From NCBI GenBank assembly GCA_934725015.1, contig CAKVAS010000001.1, positions 62,001 through 126,000 on the forward strand: 64,000 nucleotides of DNA, given 5' to 3'. Both the position numbers and the translations under genes were made by a program. This DNA comes from an uncultured Bacteroidales bacterium. GTDB taxonomy: Bacteria; Bacteroidota; Bacteroidia; Bacteroidales; UBA932. The notes beneath the pieces were generated by a model that had not been told where the DNA came from, searched no databases, and saw only the letters and a program-made list of their open reading frames with translations. This document shows, in pieces, positions 16,285-24,579 of the stretch. The first letter of the stretch is position 1; each line of letters begins with the position of its first letter.

Positions 16285-19200
16285 TTATTCTGTGACTACA
16301 GTTTCGTCCGGCGTCGGGATTTCGGGAGACGGAACCGGCCGGGTCTTGTCGGCGCGGCGGAAAATCTGCCAGTAGGAAACGGGCATTATCAGGGTGATGA
16401 GGATGACGGAAAGCATTGTGCCGAAGCAGATTACAACGCCCATGGGCATCCATAGGAGGTCACCGCTGATTATCATCGGGAGCACTCCGAGGGCGGTGGT
16501 GCAGGAGGTGAGGAAAATCGGGCGCATACGGCGTTTTCCGGCGAGGGAGGCGGCTTCCTTGACGGGGATGCCCTGCTCGAAGCGGAGTTCCTCGGCGTAC
16601 TCGAACATCAGGATTCCGTTGCGGACTATGATGCCGACGAGGGATATGAGTCCGAGGACGGCGGTCATGGAGAAGTCGAGGCCGAAAATCCAGAGGCCGA
16701 AGAAGGCTCCGAAGAGGCAGAGGGTGCTCAGGACGAGGGTCAGGACGGCGAGGGAAATCTTCTTGAAATGGAAGAGCAGGAAGAAGAAGAGAATCATGAC
16801 GGCGGCGATGAACGAAAGGGCTATCTCCGGGCCAACCTGATTGTTCACGCCGTTGAGTCCGCCGAACTTCACGGTAACTCCCTCCGGGATGTCCGCCGTC
16901 TTGAGGTACTTCCTTATGGCCTTGACGGCTGTCGGCTGGCTCTTTCCGAGCTTCATGTCGGCGCCGACCACGATTGCCTGCCTGCCGTCGATGCGGGTGA
17001 GCGAGGCCGGCTCCCATTCCGGAGTGACGGCTGCCACCTGACGGACGGGAACCATCACGCCGGGCATGGCGGTAGGGACGAGAGCGTTGGAGATGTCCTC
17101 GTAGGCGGAGTGCGAGCTGATGTTGTCGGAGTAGAGGTTCACGGGTATAATGCTGTCGCCCTCACGGAGCGAGGTGAGCTGCAGCCCGTTCATCTCCCCT
17201 GCGAGCGAGAGGTTCATCAGGGTGCGGTTCACGCCCATGCGCATGGACTCGTCACGGTCGAGTTCGAGGGAGACGGACGGGGTGAACCAGTCTGCGTCCG
17301 AGTGAACCCACTTGAGCATATCGAGACCTGACATATAGGCTTTCAGAGAGTCAGCAACAGCCTGAATATCATTATAGTCCTCACCAAAGACCTGAACTTC
17401 GACAGGCGAGGCCACGCCCTGATAGTCCATCTGCTTGACATGGATGACGGCCTCCGGGAAGAGGTGCTCGTAGTAGTCCTCATTTTCTTTGAGGAACTCC
17501 TCCGTGGCGCGGTTGGACTTGGTGTTGACGATGAGCTGCGCGACGTTCTTGCCCGGAAGAATCGGGGAATAGGTGCAGTGGAAGCGCGGCGTGCCGGTGC
17601 CGATGAACTCGGTGACGGAGGTGATGCGGCTGTCCTTTCTCAGCATCGAAGCGAGCGAGTCCGCCACCTCAGCGGTCTTGTCAAGGCCGGCCGTGGGGTC
17701 GAGATAGACCTCGACGGCAAAGACCGGGCGGGCGGCCATAGGCATGAGCTGGATGTTCATCCGCGAGAACATAAGCAGTCCGAGCGCGATGGCGGCAAAG
17801 CCGGAGAAAATCGTGAGCGCCGGGTGCCTGAAGCACTTGTCCTGCATGAAGTCATAGCCTTTCTGAAGGCCGGAGAACAGGGCGTTCTGGAACTTGGTGA
17901 TTATGTTCCTGGAGTTCTCATTGTGGACAGTGCCGATGAACTTGACCTCCATCGAAGGGACGACGAGCACCGCGTAGGCGAGCGAGGTCATCAGCGAGAA
18001 GGCTATCACCCACGGGAAGGTGGCGACGAAGTCACCGAGGTAGCCGGTGATGATTCCGGTCATCGGGAAGAACATCGCACTTATCGCGAAGGTCGCCATG
18101 AACATCGGCGAGAAGAGTTCCTGGGCGCTGGCAGTGGCGGCGTCGAGGCGGGACATACCGCGTCCGAGATGGTCCATGTAGCCGTCCATCGTGATGATGG
18201 AGTCATCCACAATCATTCCCAGCACTACGATGAGCGCGGCGAGCGAGACGGTGTTCAGGCAGATGCCGAAGAAGTACATCAGGGCGAGGGCTATGGCCGT
18301 GCAGACCGGGACTCCCGAGGAGGCAATCAGCGCCGAGCGCATCGGGAAGAGCATGAGCATCACGAAGATGACCACGAGCATTGAAATCACGAGGTCGCGC
18401 AGGAAAGACCACACGGAATCGCCCACGACCTTGGGCTGGTCGGTGATGCGCGAGACCTTCAGGCTATCGGGCGCGTCCTCCATGAACTCGGCGAGCACGC
18501 GGTCAACCTCCTTGCCGAACGCCACGATGTTGTTGTCCGGACGCATCTCGATGGAGATGACGATGGCGGTGTTGCCGTTGTAGGTGACGAGCGAGCCCGG
18601 ATCCTTGATGCGGCGTTCGATGGTGGCGACGTCCTTCAGGCGGAGAGCCTGCCCGTCGGTGGACGACCAGATTATCTTGTCGGCGAGTTCCTGCTCGTCG
18701 GTGATGGTCTTCCGGATGTGCACCGGAGAGGTGGTGTAGTCCGTGGAGAACGTGCCTCCGAGAGCCTGAAGACCGGAGGTCTGATATTCCAGCATCAGGG
18801 ATGTCGGGGATATGCCGTAGGCGGCGAGCCTGTCCATATCGACGTTCACCGCAATCTCCTCGCTCTGCGTCCCGATTATCTTCGCGTTCGCGAGCTCGGG
18901 GATGGTGCGCAGACGGTCGGAGAGGTCGTCGGCATATTCCTTCATCTCCATATATCCCTTGTCCGAGGATTCGAGGGCCACGAGGACGGAGGTGAGATCG
19001 CTGAAGTCGTCGAGAACGACAATCGCGAGCACGCCGGGAGGCAGCGTCTGCTTGAAGGTGTTCAGCTGGAGACGAATCTTCGACCACACCTCGTTCTTCT
19101 TGTCGGCCGGCGTGGTAAGGTCGGTATAGACATAGCAGATGCCGTCCTTGCTTACGACCTTGGTGTTCTTCCTGTTGATTTCCTTCATCGAGAAGAGCAG

Positions 19201-19431
19201 CCTTTCGAGAGGCTTCCCCACCTCCTCCTCGACCTGATGCACGTCGGCTCCGGGATAGACGGCCGCCACAAGCCCCTGCTTTATCTCGAAGGTAGGGAAC
19301 TCGTCCTTATCCATGTTCAGAAGGCCGAAGATTCCCCCGCCGATGAGCAGGAAGAGAAACAGCAGGACTATGTTCTTGTGCTCTATCGCCCCTCGGACGA
19401 CCCTTGACACAAATCCTTTCTTCTGCTCCAT
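16285..19431 (-). CDS. RND-family efflux pump (AcrB/HAE-1-like inner-membrane transporter)
   Basis: 1048 residues. It has a first membrane helix near residues 22-42, a large periplasmic domain, TM4 with VVLGMIVDDSIITMDGYM carrying the paired Asp residues of the proton relay, a second periplasmic domain, and C-terminal helices including LGLISLVGIIVRNGILMFEY. It would take substrates from the periplasm or inner membrane and export them through the TolC-like channel using the proton gradient. It starts 6 bases after the adaptor stop. Substrate is not predictable; antibiotics, bile acids or metals are all possible for such pumps. Confidence 0.95.
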   Translation of the reverse strand: MEQKKGFVSRVVRGAIEHKNIVLLFLFLLIGGGIFGLLNMDKDEFPTFEIKQGLVAAVYPGADVHQVEEEVGKPLERLLFSMKEINRKNTKVVSKDGICYVYTDLTTPADKKNEVWSKIRLQLNTFKQTLPPGVLAIVVLDDFSDLTSVLVALESSDKGYMEMKEYADDLSDRLRTIPELANAKIIGTQSEEIAVNVDMDRLAAYGISPTSLMLEYQTSGLQALGGTFSTDYTTSPVHIRKTITDEQELADKIIWSSTDGQALRLKDVATIERRIKDPGSLVTYNGNTAIVISIEMRPDNNIVAFGKEVDRVLAEFMEDAPDSLKVSRITDQPKVVGDSVWSFLRDLVISMLVVIFVMLMLFPMRSALIASSGVPVCTAIALALMYFFGICLNTVSLAALIVVLGMIVDDSIITMDGYMDHLGRGMSRLDAATASAQELFSPMFMATFAISAMFFPMTGIITGYLGDFVATFPWVIAFSLMTSLAYAVLVVPSMEVKFIGTVHNENSRNIITKFQNALFSGLQKGYDFMQDKCFRHPALTIFSGFAAIALGLLMFSRMNIQLMPMAARPVFAVEVYLDPTAGLDKTAEVADSLASMLRKDSRITSVTEFIGTGTPRFHCTYSPILPGKNVAQLIVNTKSNRATEEFLKENEDYYEHLFPEAVIHVKQMDYQGVASPVEVQVFGEDYNDIQAVADSLKAYMSGLDMLKWVHSDADWFTPSVSLELDRDESMRMGVNRTLMNLSLAGEMNGLQLTSLREGDSIIPVNLYSDNISSHSAYEDISNALVPTAMPGVMVPVRQVAAVTPEWEPASLTRIDGRQAIVVGADMKLGKSQPTAVKAIRKYLKTADIPEGVTVKFGGLNGVNNQVGPEIALSFIAAVMILFFFLLFHFKKISLAVLTLVLSTLCLFGAFFGLWIFGLDFSMTAVLGLISLVGIIVRNGILMFEYAEELRFEQGIPVKEAASLAGKRRMRPIFLTSCTTALGVLPMIISGDLLWMPMGVVICFGTMLSVILITLIMPVSYWQIFRRADKTRPVPSPEIPTPDETVVTE

Positions 19432-19437
19432 AATCCG

Positions 19438-20505
19438 CTATTCAGCAATGGTTTCCACTTTCATCCCGGTGCTGACCTTGGCCGCGCCCTCGACGATGAG
19501 AAGGTCGCCGGCTTCAAGACCGGAAAGAATCTTCACGCCCTTGCCCGCGAAGTCGCCGGTGGTGACATATTTCTTCTCGACGAGACTGTTGCCATTGACC
19601 GTCCACACATAGCGCCCGACCTTGTCCGCTCGTATGACCGATGCCGGAATCACCGGAATCTCACCGGCTTCGTCCGAGGTGGAGCGGAACACGACCTTGC
19701 AGACCATGCCGGGCATAAGTCCCCCGAGCGGGGTCTCCAATTCGAGACGGCAGTCGTAGCTGTGAGCCATGAGGGAGGCATCAACGCCCTTCCGCACGAG
19801 ACGGGCGCGGACAGGAGTGTCTGAAAGCGCGGCGACAGTCACGTCCGCGACTGAGCCGACGGCGTAGGAGGAGATTTCGGTTTCGGGAACGGATATGCTG
19901 ATTTCGAGGGAGTTCAAATCGACAATCTTGACTATCGGCTGGGCAATGGCCACATCCTCGCCCTCCGCGCAATAGACCTCGCTGACGGTTCCGGCAAACG
20001 GAGCCTTCACGGAGCAGTCGCAGGCGGCCTTCTGCGCGGAACTCAGCGCCGCCTTGGCACGCGCGAGCGCGGTCTCCACCTCGACAATCTTCACCGGAGG
20101 AACGCTTCCGTTGTCCTTCACTGCCTGAAGGCGGTCGTAGGCATCCTGAGCCTGACGCTCCGTGGCGCGGGCGGAACTGAGGGCGCTGGCGACGGTGGCG
20201 GAATAGACCTTCGCGACCTGCTGATTGGCGCGGACAGTCTGTCCCTGCCTGACATTTATCTTCTCAAGGTTTGCCGGAAACGGAGAGAGCACGGTCGCGC
20301 TCTTGGATGCCTCGACACGTCCGACGTAAGTCTTTGTCGTCGAGGACGAAGCGGAGCCGACCTCCTCAACCTTGACCCTCACGGGCCGTTTCTCCGGAGC
20401 GGCTTTTCTGAAGTTCACATTAAACTTCACATTGTCGCAGCCTGACAGCAGCGCAGCGCCGAGCAGCGCAGCCGCAGCAACGGATATTCTTCTGACAGCA
20501 CCCAT
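19438..20505 (-). CDS. Periplasmic adaptor (membrane fusion) lipoprotein of an RND efflux system
   Basis: 355 residues from the ATG at 20505, which gives MGAVRRISVAAAALLGAALLSGC as a lipoprotein signal (Cys 23); the longer frame adds 26 non-signal residues. The lipoyl-like half motifs (SPFPANLEKINVRQGQTVRANQ and VKAPFAGTVSEVYCAEGEDVA) flank an alpha-helical hairpin. A beta-barrel and membrane-proximal domain follow. It bridges the RND pump and the outer-membrane factor. First gene of the three-gene efflux operon, 50 bases after an upstream lipoprotein gene in the same direction. Confidence 0.93.
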   Translation of the reverse strand: MGAVRRISVAAAALLGAALLSGCDNVKFNVNFRKAAPEKRPVRVKVEEVGSASSSTTKTYVGRVEASKSATVLSPFPANLEKINVRQGQTVRANQQVAKVYSATVASALSSARATERQAQDAYDRLQAVKDNGSVPPVKIVEVETALARAKAALSSAQKAACDCSVKAPFAGTVSEVYCAEGEDVAIAQPIVKIVDLNSLEISISVPETEISSYAVGSVADVTVAALSDTPVRARLVRKGVDASLMAHSYDCRLELETPLGGLMPGMVCKVVFRSTSDEAGEIPVIPASVIRADKVGRYVWTVNGNSLVEKKYVTTGDFAGKGVKILSGLEAGDLLIVEGAAKVSTGMKVETIAE

Positions 20506-20555
20506 ATTTTTACATTTTATGACATATCCCCGTGAGCCTTCAATTTCTGAAAGCG

Positions 20556-21161
20556 TCAGTCTTCGTTTACCTTTGCCACGCATTTGACGTCGGACTCCCT
20601 TATCTCGTAATCATAGAGCGTCGTCTCGCCCTTGCCGGAGTATTCAAGCGTGAAAATCGCCACGTCGTCGTGTTTCTCGGCAGTTCCCGAAACGGTGACC
20701 CTGATGCTGACGGTTCTTGTTCCGTCACGGAAGCTCATCATCCGAGTTGCAGGTTCAAGCGTCAGTGTCTTGCCATCGGCCGTGGCATTGAAAGCGAGGG
20801 CATCACCGCCGACGATGTTCATCGTAACCCACACGCTGTTGTCGCCGGTCCTGATTATGTTCATCTGACCGGACTCCGTACTCAGCTTCACATCCACCGT
20901 TCCGTCGCCCTCGTTCGGGAAATTGATGTCAGGCAGGTCTATGTCGGGGATGTCTATGTCCGGAAAGTCCGTGTCGTCGAGCGCCTGCACGGAAGCCTCC
21001 CCCGAACCGGAGTCCTTCAGCGCGCGCTGCATAGTGACCGTTCCGCTGGTCTTGAACGAATAGTTCCCGTCGAAAAGTTTGACTCCCTCCTTTTCACATG
21101 AGCTGAGGGACAGGAGCGACGCGGACACAGCGAGCGCCGCGAAAAATGATTTCATTTTCAT
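20556..21161 (-). CDS. Lipoprotein with DIP-type repeats, unknown function
   Basis: 201 residues. MKMKSFFAALAVSASLLSLSSC is a lipoprotein signal with Cys 22. A linker contains four tandem tetrapeptides, DFPDIDIPDIDLPDINFP, at about residues 66-83. The C-terminal part is beta-rich (LTLEPATRMMSFRDGTRTVSIRVTVSG) with a lipocalin- or META-like feel, but no family is firmly recognised. It precedes the efflux operon in the same direction with a 50-base gap, so it may be its first gene and act as an envelope accessory. Confidence 0.75.
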   Translation of the reverse strand: MKMKSFFAALAVSASLLSLSSCEKEGVKLFDGNYSFKTSGTVTMQRALKDSGSGEASVQALDDTDFPDIDIPDIDLPDINFPNEGDGTVDVKLSTESGQMNIIRTGDNSVWVTMNIVGGDALAFNATADGKTLTLEPATRMMSFRDGTRTVSIRVTVSGTAEKHDDVAIFTLEYSGKGETTLYDYEIRESDVKCVAKVNED

Positions 21162-21220
21162 ATTAGTTTACAAAATTTTCAAAGCCGGGCGTGGACGCGC
21201 AAAGCAAATGCCACAAAATA

Positions 21221-21252
21221 AGGGATGACCAATCGCTTGATCATCCCTCTTT
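21221..21252 (-). terminator. Terminator of the small beta-barrel gene
   Basis: The arms AGGGATGA (21221-21228) and TCATCCCT (21241-21248) pair, and on the minus strand the hairpin is followed by TTATTTTG. It lies just after the stop of the minus-strand gene ending at 21268. Confidence 0.7.
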
Positions 21253-21267
21253 ATATGCAAGTCTGTT

Positions 21268-21753
21268 TTAGAACTTGTACCTTACGCCGAGGCTGATTGC
21301 GCCGGCATAGAGCCCCGTGCCATAGAAGCCGACTCCACCGCCTTCACCGAAAATGAAATCCGGACCGATTACAGGACGCCAGTCAAAGGAGAGCTGGAGA
21401 GGGAACCAGAAGTCATACTCGACACCGATACGACCGGCAACACCGACATTGAGGTAGTTGCTGAACCAGTAGCTTGCGCCGCCACCGACACCCATATACC
21501 AGTTCCACTCACCCTTGTGGTTCCAAGGAATGACTGCGTTGAACGGATTGAGCCAGTCGTAAGTTGCGGCAGCACCGATTCCATAGAATCCAGGGAACGA
21601 GAGTTCCGCAGAAAGCATGTTGTCTGCTCCGAGCGAGTGCTGGTAAGAAACCTCAAGACCGTAGCCGAAACGGGCGCCGATTGCGCGCGGCTGTGCGCTG
21701 ACTGCAACAGCAGCAAGAACTGTAGCTGCAAGAACAAGAATAAACTTTTTCAT
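21268..21753 (-). CDS. Small outer-membrane beta-barrel protein
   Basis: 161 residues from ATG 21753 (MKKFILVLAATVLAAVAVSAQ, signal peptidase I site after SAQ). The upstream extension to 21843 reads through the leader and is rejected. The mature part alternates aromatic and small residues (FGYGLEVSYQHSL, WNWYMGVGGGASYWFS) and ends in the porin-like GVRYKF. About eight strands are expected, similar to OmpA/OmpW-sized barrels. Single-gene unit with its own terminator and a TATCTTTG box (21821-21828, minus strand) about 70 bases upstream. Function unknown. Confidence 0.82.
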   Translation of the reverse strand: MKKFILVLAATVLAAVAVSAQPRAIGARFGYGLEVSYQHSLGADNMLSAELSFPGFYGIGAAATYDWLNPFNAVIPWNHKGEWNWYMGVGGGASYWFSNYLNVGVAGRIGVEYDFWFPLQLSFDWRPVIGPDFIFGEGGGVGFYGTGLYAGAISLGVRYKF

Positions 21754-21920
21754 TGTACTATAATTTAATAATGGTTTGTTCATCTGATGCCGCAGCAAGC
21801 CTGCGGTACAAAAGCAGACGCAAAGATAGGAAAATATCCACACTGTTCCGTTACAAAAACGACAATAAAGGTGTTTCAGAATCGGAAAAACTCCAAATAG
21901 AGAAAGACCGTTTCACCACA

Positions 21921-23174
21921 TCAAAAACCGCGAACATCATGGTTCTCAGAAACTTGCCCCCTCAGAACCCATTCCGCCGGAGAGAGCCCGGTGATTGCGG
22001 TGAAATTCCTCCACGCGGTGACACGCGAACGGTAGCCCGCCCGGTAGAACACGTCCTGAATGTTCTCTCCCCGACCTGCGGACAGCTCGCGGCAGACATA
22101 CTCAATCCTCTTGCGGTTAATCATGTCGGAATAGGACTGCCAGCCCATCTCCTTGATTGCCTTCTGAAGATAGCTCGTGTTCGTACCGACAAGGTTGCAC
22201 AGCTCGCCGGCGCTCAAATCCGGATTCTGCCACACATCCGAGTTGTCCATAAGCGACTGCAACCTTTCTTTAATCAGGTCTATGGCCTCCCCCCTCGAAT
22301 GGCTGCATGAAACGACATCGCCATCGGATGCCTGGACTCCGGAAACTCCATCCGAGACCGCTTCAGAAGAGCCTGTGACAGTCCCTTCAGCAGCACTTCC
22401 GCACGACGCCCTAACCTCGTCTTCGCAATTTTGCGGATGCTCCGGCACATGTTCCCCTAAAGGCAGCGGCTCTTCTGCAGTTCGCTCCTCATCAACGTCG
22501 CCGGGCACACGGAAACGAATGACCAACTCCACGCGCAGTATTATGTATGTCAGCAGGAAATAAAGAAATATGTGTACATACATTGCCCATCTGAGGTTGA
22601 AAATGCGAGTGCAGGAGAATGTGAGCGTCATCAGCATCGCGATGGCGACTATCAGCCGCAGCCACTTCCTCGGGGCGCTGCTCTGACGCCAGTTGTAGTC
22701 CATTAGGCAGAGCCATAGGCCATAAGGGATGAATATAAGCGACAACACCACCTGAAGAAACACATTTGTTTCCCCTATATGCAGCAGAATATCCTTGACG
22801 GAAGACATCGTGTGCAGTCCGAGCGGAGCCACAGCCAAGAGGCAGAGAACAAAGAACAGCCATGGACTCAGTATTTTCAGTGCCCGAGGCCACGTCATCC
22901 AACGCGGGCGCAGCACCTCTATCGGATAGAGCAGAAGCATGAAGAATACGACAAACCCGAGAAGTATATAGTGAGGACCATTCCCTTGGCCGAGAGTCTC
23001 GGGACAGAAGGCTCGCGAGACAACGATGAAGGAAGCGCTAAGGGCGGACAGCAGGAAAAACACAGCGATGAACACCCGTGAACGGTCAGGCTGCCGCCGA
23101 TGTTTTGCGAACATGAATCCCGAAGCCGTAAATTCAACGAGCGCGAACAATATATATAGGAGTTGAGGAAGCAT
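21921..23174 (-). CDS. Membrane-anchored AraC-family transcriptional regulator
   Basis: 417 residues. The N-terminal half has about seven hydrophobic helices (starting LLYILFALVEFTASGFMFA and ending YVHIFLYFLLTYIILRVELVI). An acidic, low-complexity linker at about residues 230-290 is followed by an AraC-type double HTH at about 300-405 (NLVGTNTSYLQKAIKEMGWQ and IQDVFYRAGYRSRVTAWRNF). Proteins with this layout are common in Bacteroidales; they are thought to sense a membrane or periplasmic signal. A TAAATTTG box (23193-23200, minus strand) precedes it. Targets are not evident; the beta-barrel gene downstream is in the same direction. Confidence 0.85.
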   Translation of the reverse strand: MLPQLLYILFALVEFTASGFMFAKHRRQPDRSRVFIAVFFLLSALSASFIVVSRAFCPETLGQGNGPHYILLGFVVFFMLLLYPIEVLRPRWMTWPRALKILSPWLFFVLCLLAVAPLGLHTMSSVKDILLHIGETNVFLQVVLSLIFIPYGLWLCLMDYNWRQSSAPRKWLRLIVAIAMLMTLTFSCTRIFNLRWAMYVHIFLYFLLTYIILRVELVIRFRVPGDVDEERTAEEPLPLGEHVPEHPQNCEDEVRASCGSAAEGTVTGSSEAVSDGVSGVQASDGDVVSCSHSRGEAIDLIKERLQSLMDNSDVWQNPDLSAGELCNLVGTNTSYLQKAIKEMGWQSYSDMINRKRIEYVCRELSAGRGENIQDVFYRAGYRSRVTAWRNFTAITGLSPAEWVLRGQVSENHDVRGF

Positions 23175-23268
23175 TCCAAATCATTTTACAGGCAAATTTA
23201 TAAAAATTCCGGGACATTCAAGTCACTGACGAAGCCACTCCGCACCGAGATTCGTAATTTTGTTGGAT

Positions 23269-23312
23269 ATAGTCAACAGAAATCAAAAATTTTGATTTTT
23301 GTTGACTATACT
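23269..23312. promoter_or_regulatory. Imperfect 43-bp palindrome upstream of the second ATPase gene
   Basis: The arms TATAGTCAACAGAAATCAAAA and TTTTGATTTTTGTTGACTATA are complementary apart from one base and centred near 23290. A TATCTTTG -7 box follows at 23327-23334. The ATPase ATG is at 23358. The position, between the upstream AraC gene and the ATPase promoter, suits an operator. Confidence 0.7.
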
Positions 23313-23357
23313 AAACAAAAATAAGCTATCTTTGCCACAGTTCAAATCAACATTGAC

Positions 23358-24566
23358 ATGAAACTCATATCCAGACCAAATTATTACCAAAAACTCGAAT
23401 CAGTCCTTGGCAAAGGCGTGCTAATCGTACTTACAGGGCAGAGGCGCGTCGGAAAAAGCTATGTAATGAAAGAACTGATGGACAGAAAAGGCCGGGACAA
23501 TGGAAACAATATAATATACATAGACAAGGAAAAGACCGCCTTTGATTTCATCGTAACGTACAAGGAACTGGTTCAATATATTGACGAACATATCGACAGC
23601 AGCCGGCACAACTACATTCTGATTGATGAAGTTCAGGAAATTGCGGACTTTGAACGCGGGCTGCGGAATTATTACAATGAGGACAACATTGACATTGTCG
23701 TGACAGGCAGCAATTCCGACATACTTTCCGGAGAGCTCGCGACACTCCTTGCGGGCCGATACGTGGAAATTCTCGTCCAGGGTCTCAGTTACTCTGAGTT
23801 CCTCGAATTTCACAGCCTTCAGGACGACGAAAAGTCACTGGGAAAATACATGAATTACGGCGGGCTGCCGGGTCTGAGGGCATTCGGACTCGATAATCCC
23901 GAAACCATAAACGAATATCTTCAGGGCATCTACAACACGATTCTGGTTAAAGACATCGTCAACAGAAAGAATATCAGGAACGTGCCGTTTCTGGAGAATC
24001 TCGTGAAATACACCGGGGATAACATCGGAAAGCCGATTTCAGCGACAAACATCCACAATTATATGACCTCGCAGAAAGACGATGTTTCAAAGAATGTTGT
24101 CATCAGCTACCTAAAGGCGACGACGGCCGCATATCTCATCAATGAAGTCGAAAGGTACAATATTCACGGGAAGAAATTGCTTGAGACAAACTCAAAGTAT
24201 TATTTCGGAGATGTGGGATTAAGGAATTTCATCGTAGGCGGACGGCGTGTCAACGATATTGAAAAGATTCTCGAGAATCTTGTCTATCAACACCTTATAA
24301 GAGTAGGATATAAAGTGAGTGTAGGGGTTCTGTACAATGCGGAAATAGATTTCGTATGTTCCAGAGGCGACGACATCCGATATGTGCAAGTGGCATATCT
24401 CATCCACGACGATGACACATTAGAGAGAGAGTTCGGCAATCTGCTGCAAATCAAGGACAATAACCCGAAATATGTAATTTCAATGACTCCGTATATGGAT
24501 ACCGGGAAATATGAGGGCATCCGCCACATCGACGCAAGGGACTTTTTCAAGAACGGGTTAATTTGA
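23358..24566 (+). CDS. AAA ATPase with C-terminal DUF4143
   Basis: 402 residues. Walker A GQRRVGKS is at residues 27-34, Walker B YILIDEVQEI lies near residue 90, and VTGSNSDIL is sensor-1-like. The C-terminal DUF4143 contains AEIDFVCSRGDDIRYVQVAY, a nuclease-fold pattern whose last catalytic Lys is not in the usual ExK form, so nuclease activity is doubtful. It belongs to the same broad family as the gene at 12851-14203 but is a different subgroup. It stands alone with its own promoter and palindrome. Base use is more A/T-rich than the neighbours, suggesting acquisition. Confidence 0.88.
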   Translation: MKLISRPNYYQKLESVLGKGVLIVLTGQRRVGKSYVMKELMDRKGRDNGNNIIYIDKEKTAFDFIVTYKELVQYIDEHIDSSRHNYILIDEVQEIADFERGLRNYYNEDNIDIVVTGSNSDILSGELATLLAGRYVEILVQGLSYSEFLEFHSLQDDEKSLGKYMNYGGLPGLRAFGLDNPETINEYLQGIYNTILVKDIVNRKNIRNVPFLENLVKYTGDNIGKPISATNIHNYMTSQKDDVSKNVVISYLKATTAAYLINEVERYNIHGKKLLETNSKYYFGDVGLRNFIVGGRRVNDIEKILENLVYQHLIRVGYKVSVGVLYNAEIDFVCSRGDDIRYVQVAYLIHDDDTLEREFGNLLQIKDNNPKYVISMTPYMDTGKYEGIRHIDARDFFKNGLI

Positions 24567-24579
24567 GTGAGCGTTAAAA

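Noticed and set aside
17440..18384. Plus-strand open frame of 314 codons
   Set aside because: It is a shadow of the RND pump gene and encodes a His/Arg/Glu-rich sequence typical of antisense frames in high-GC DNA.
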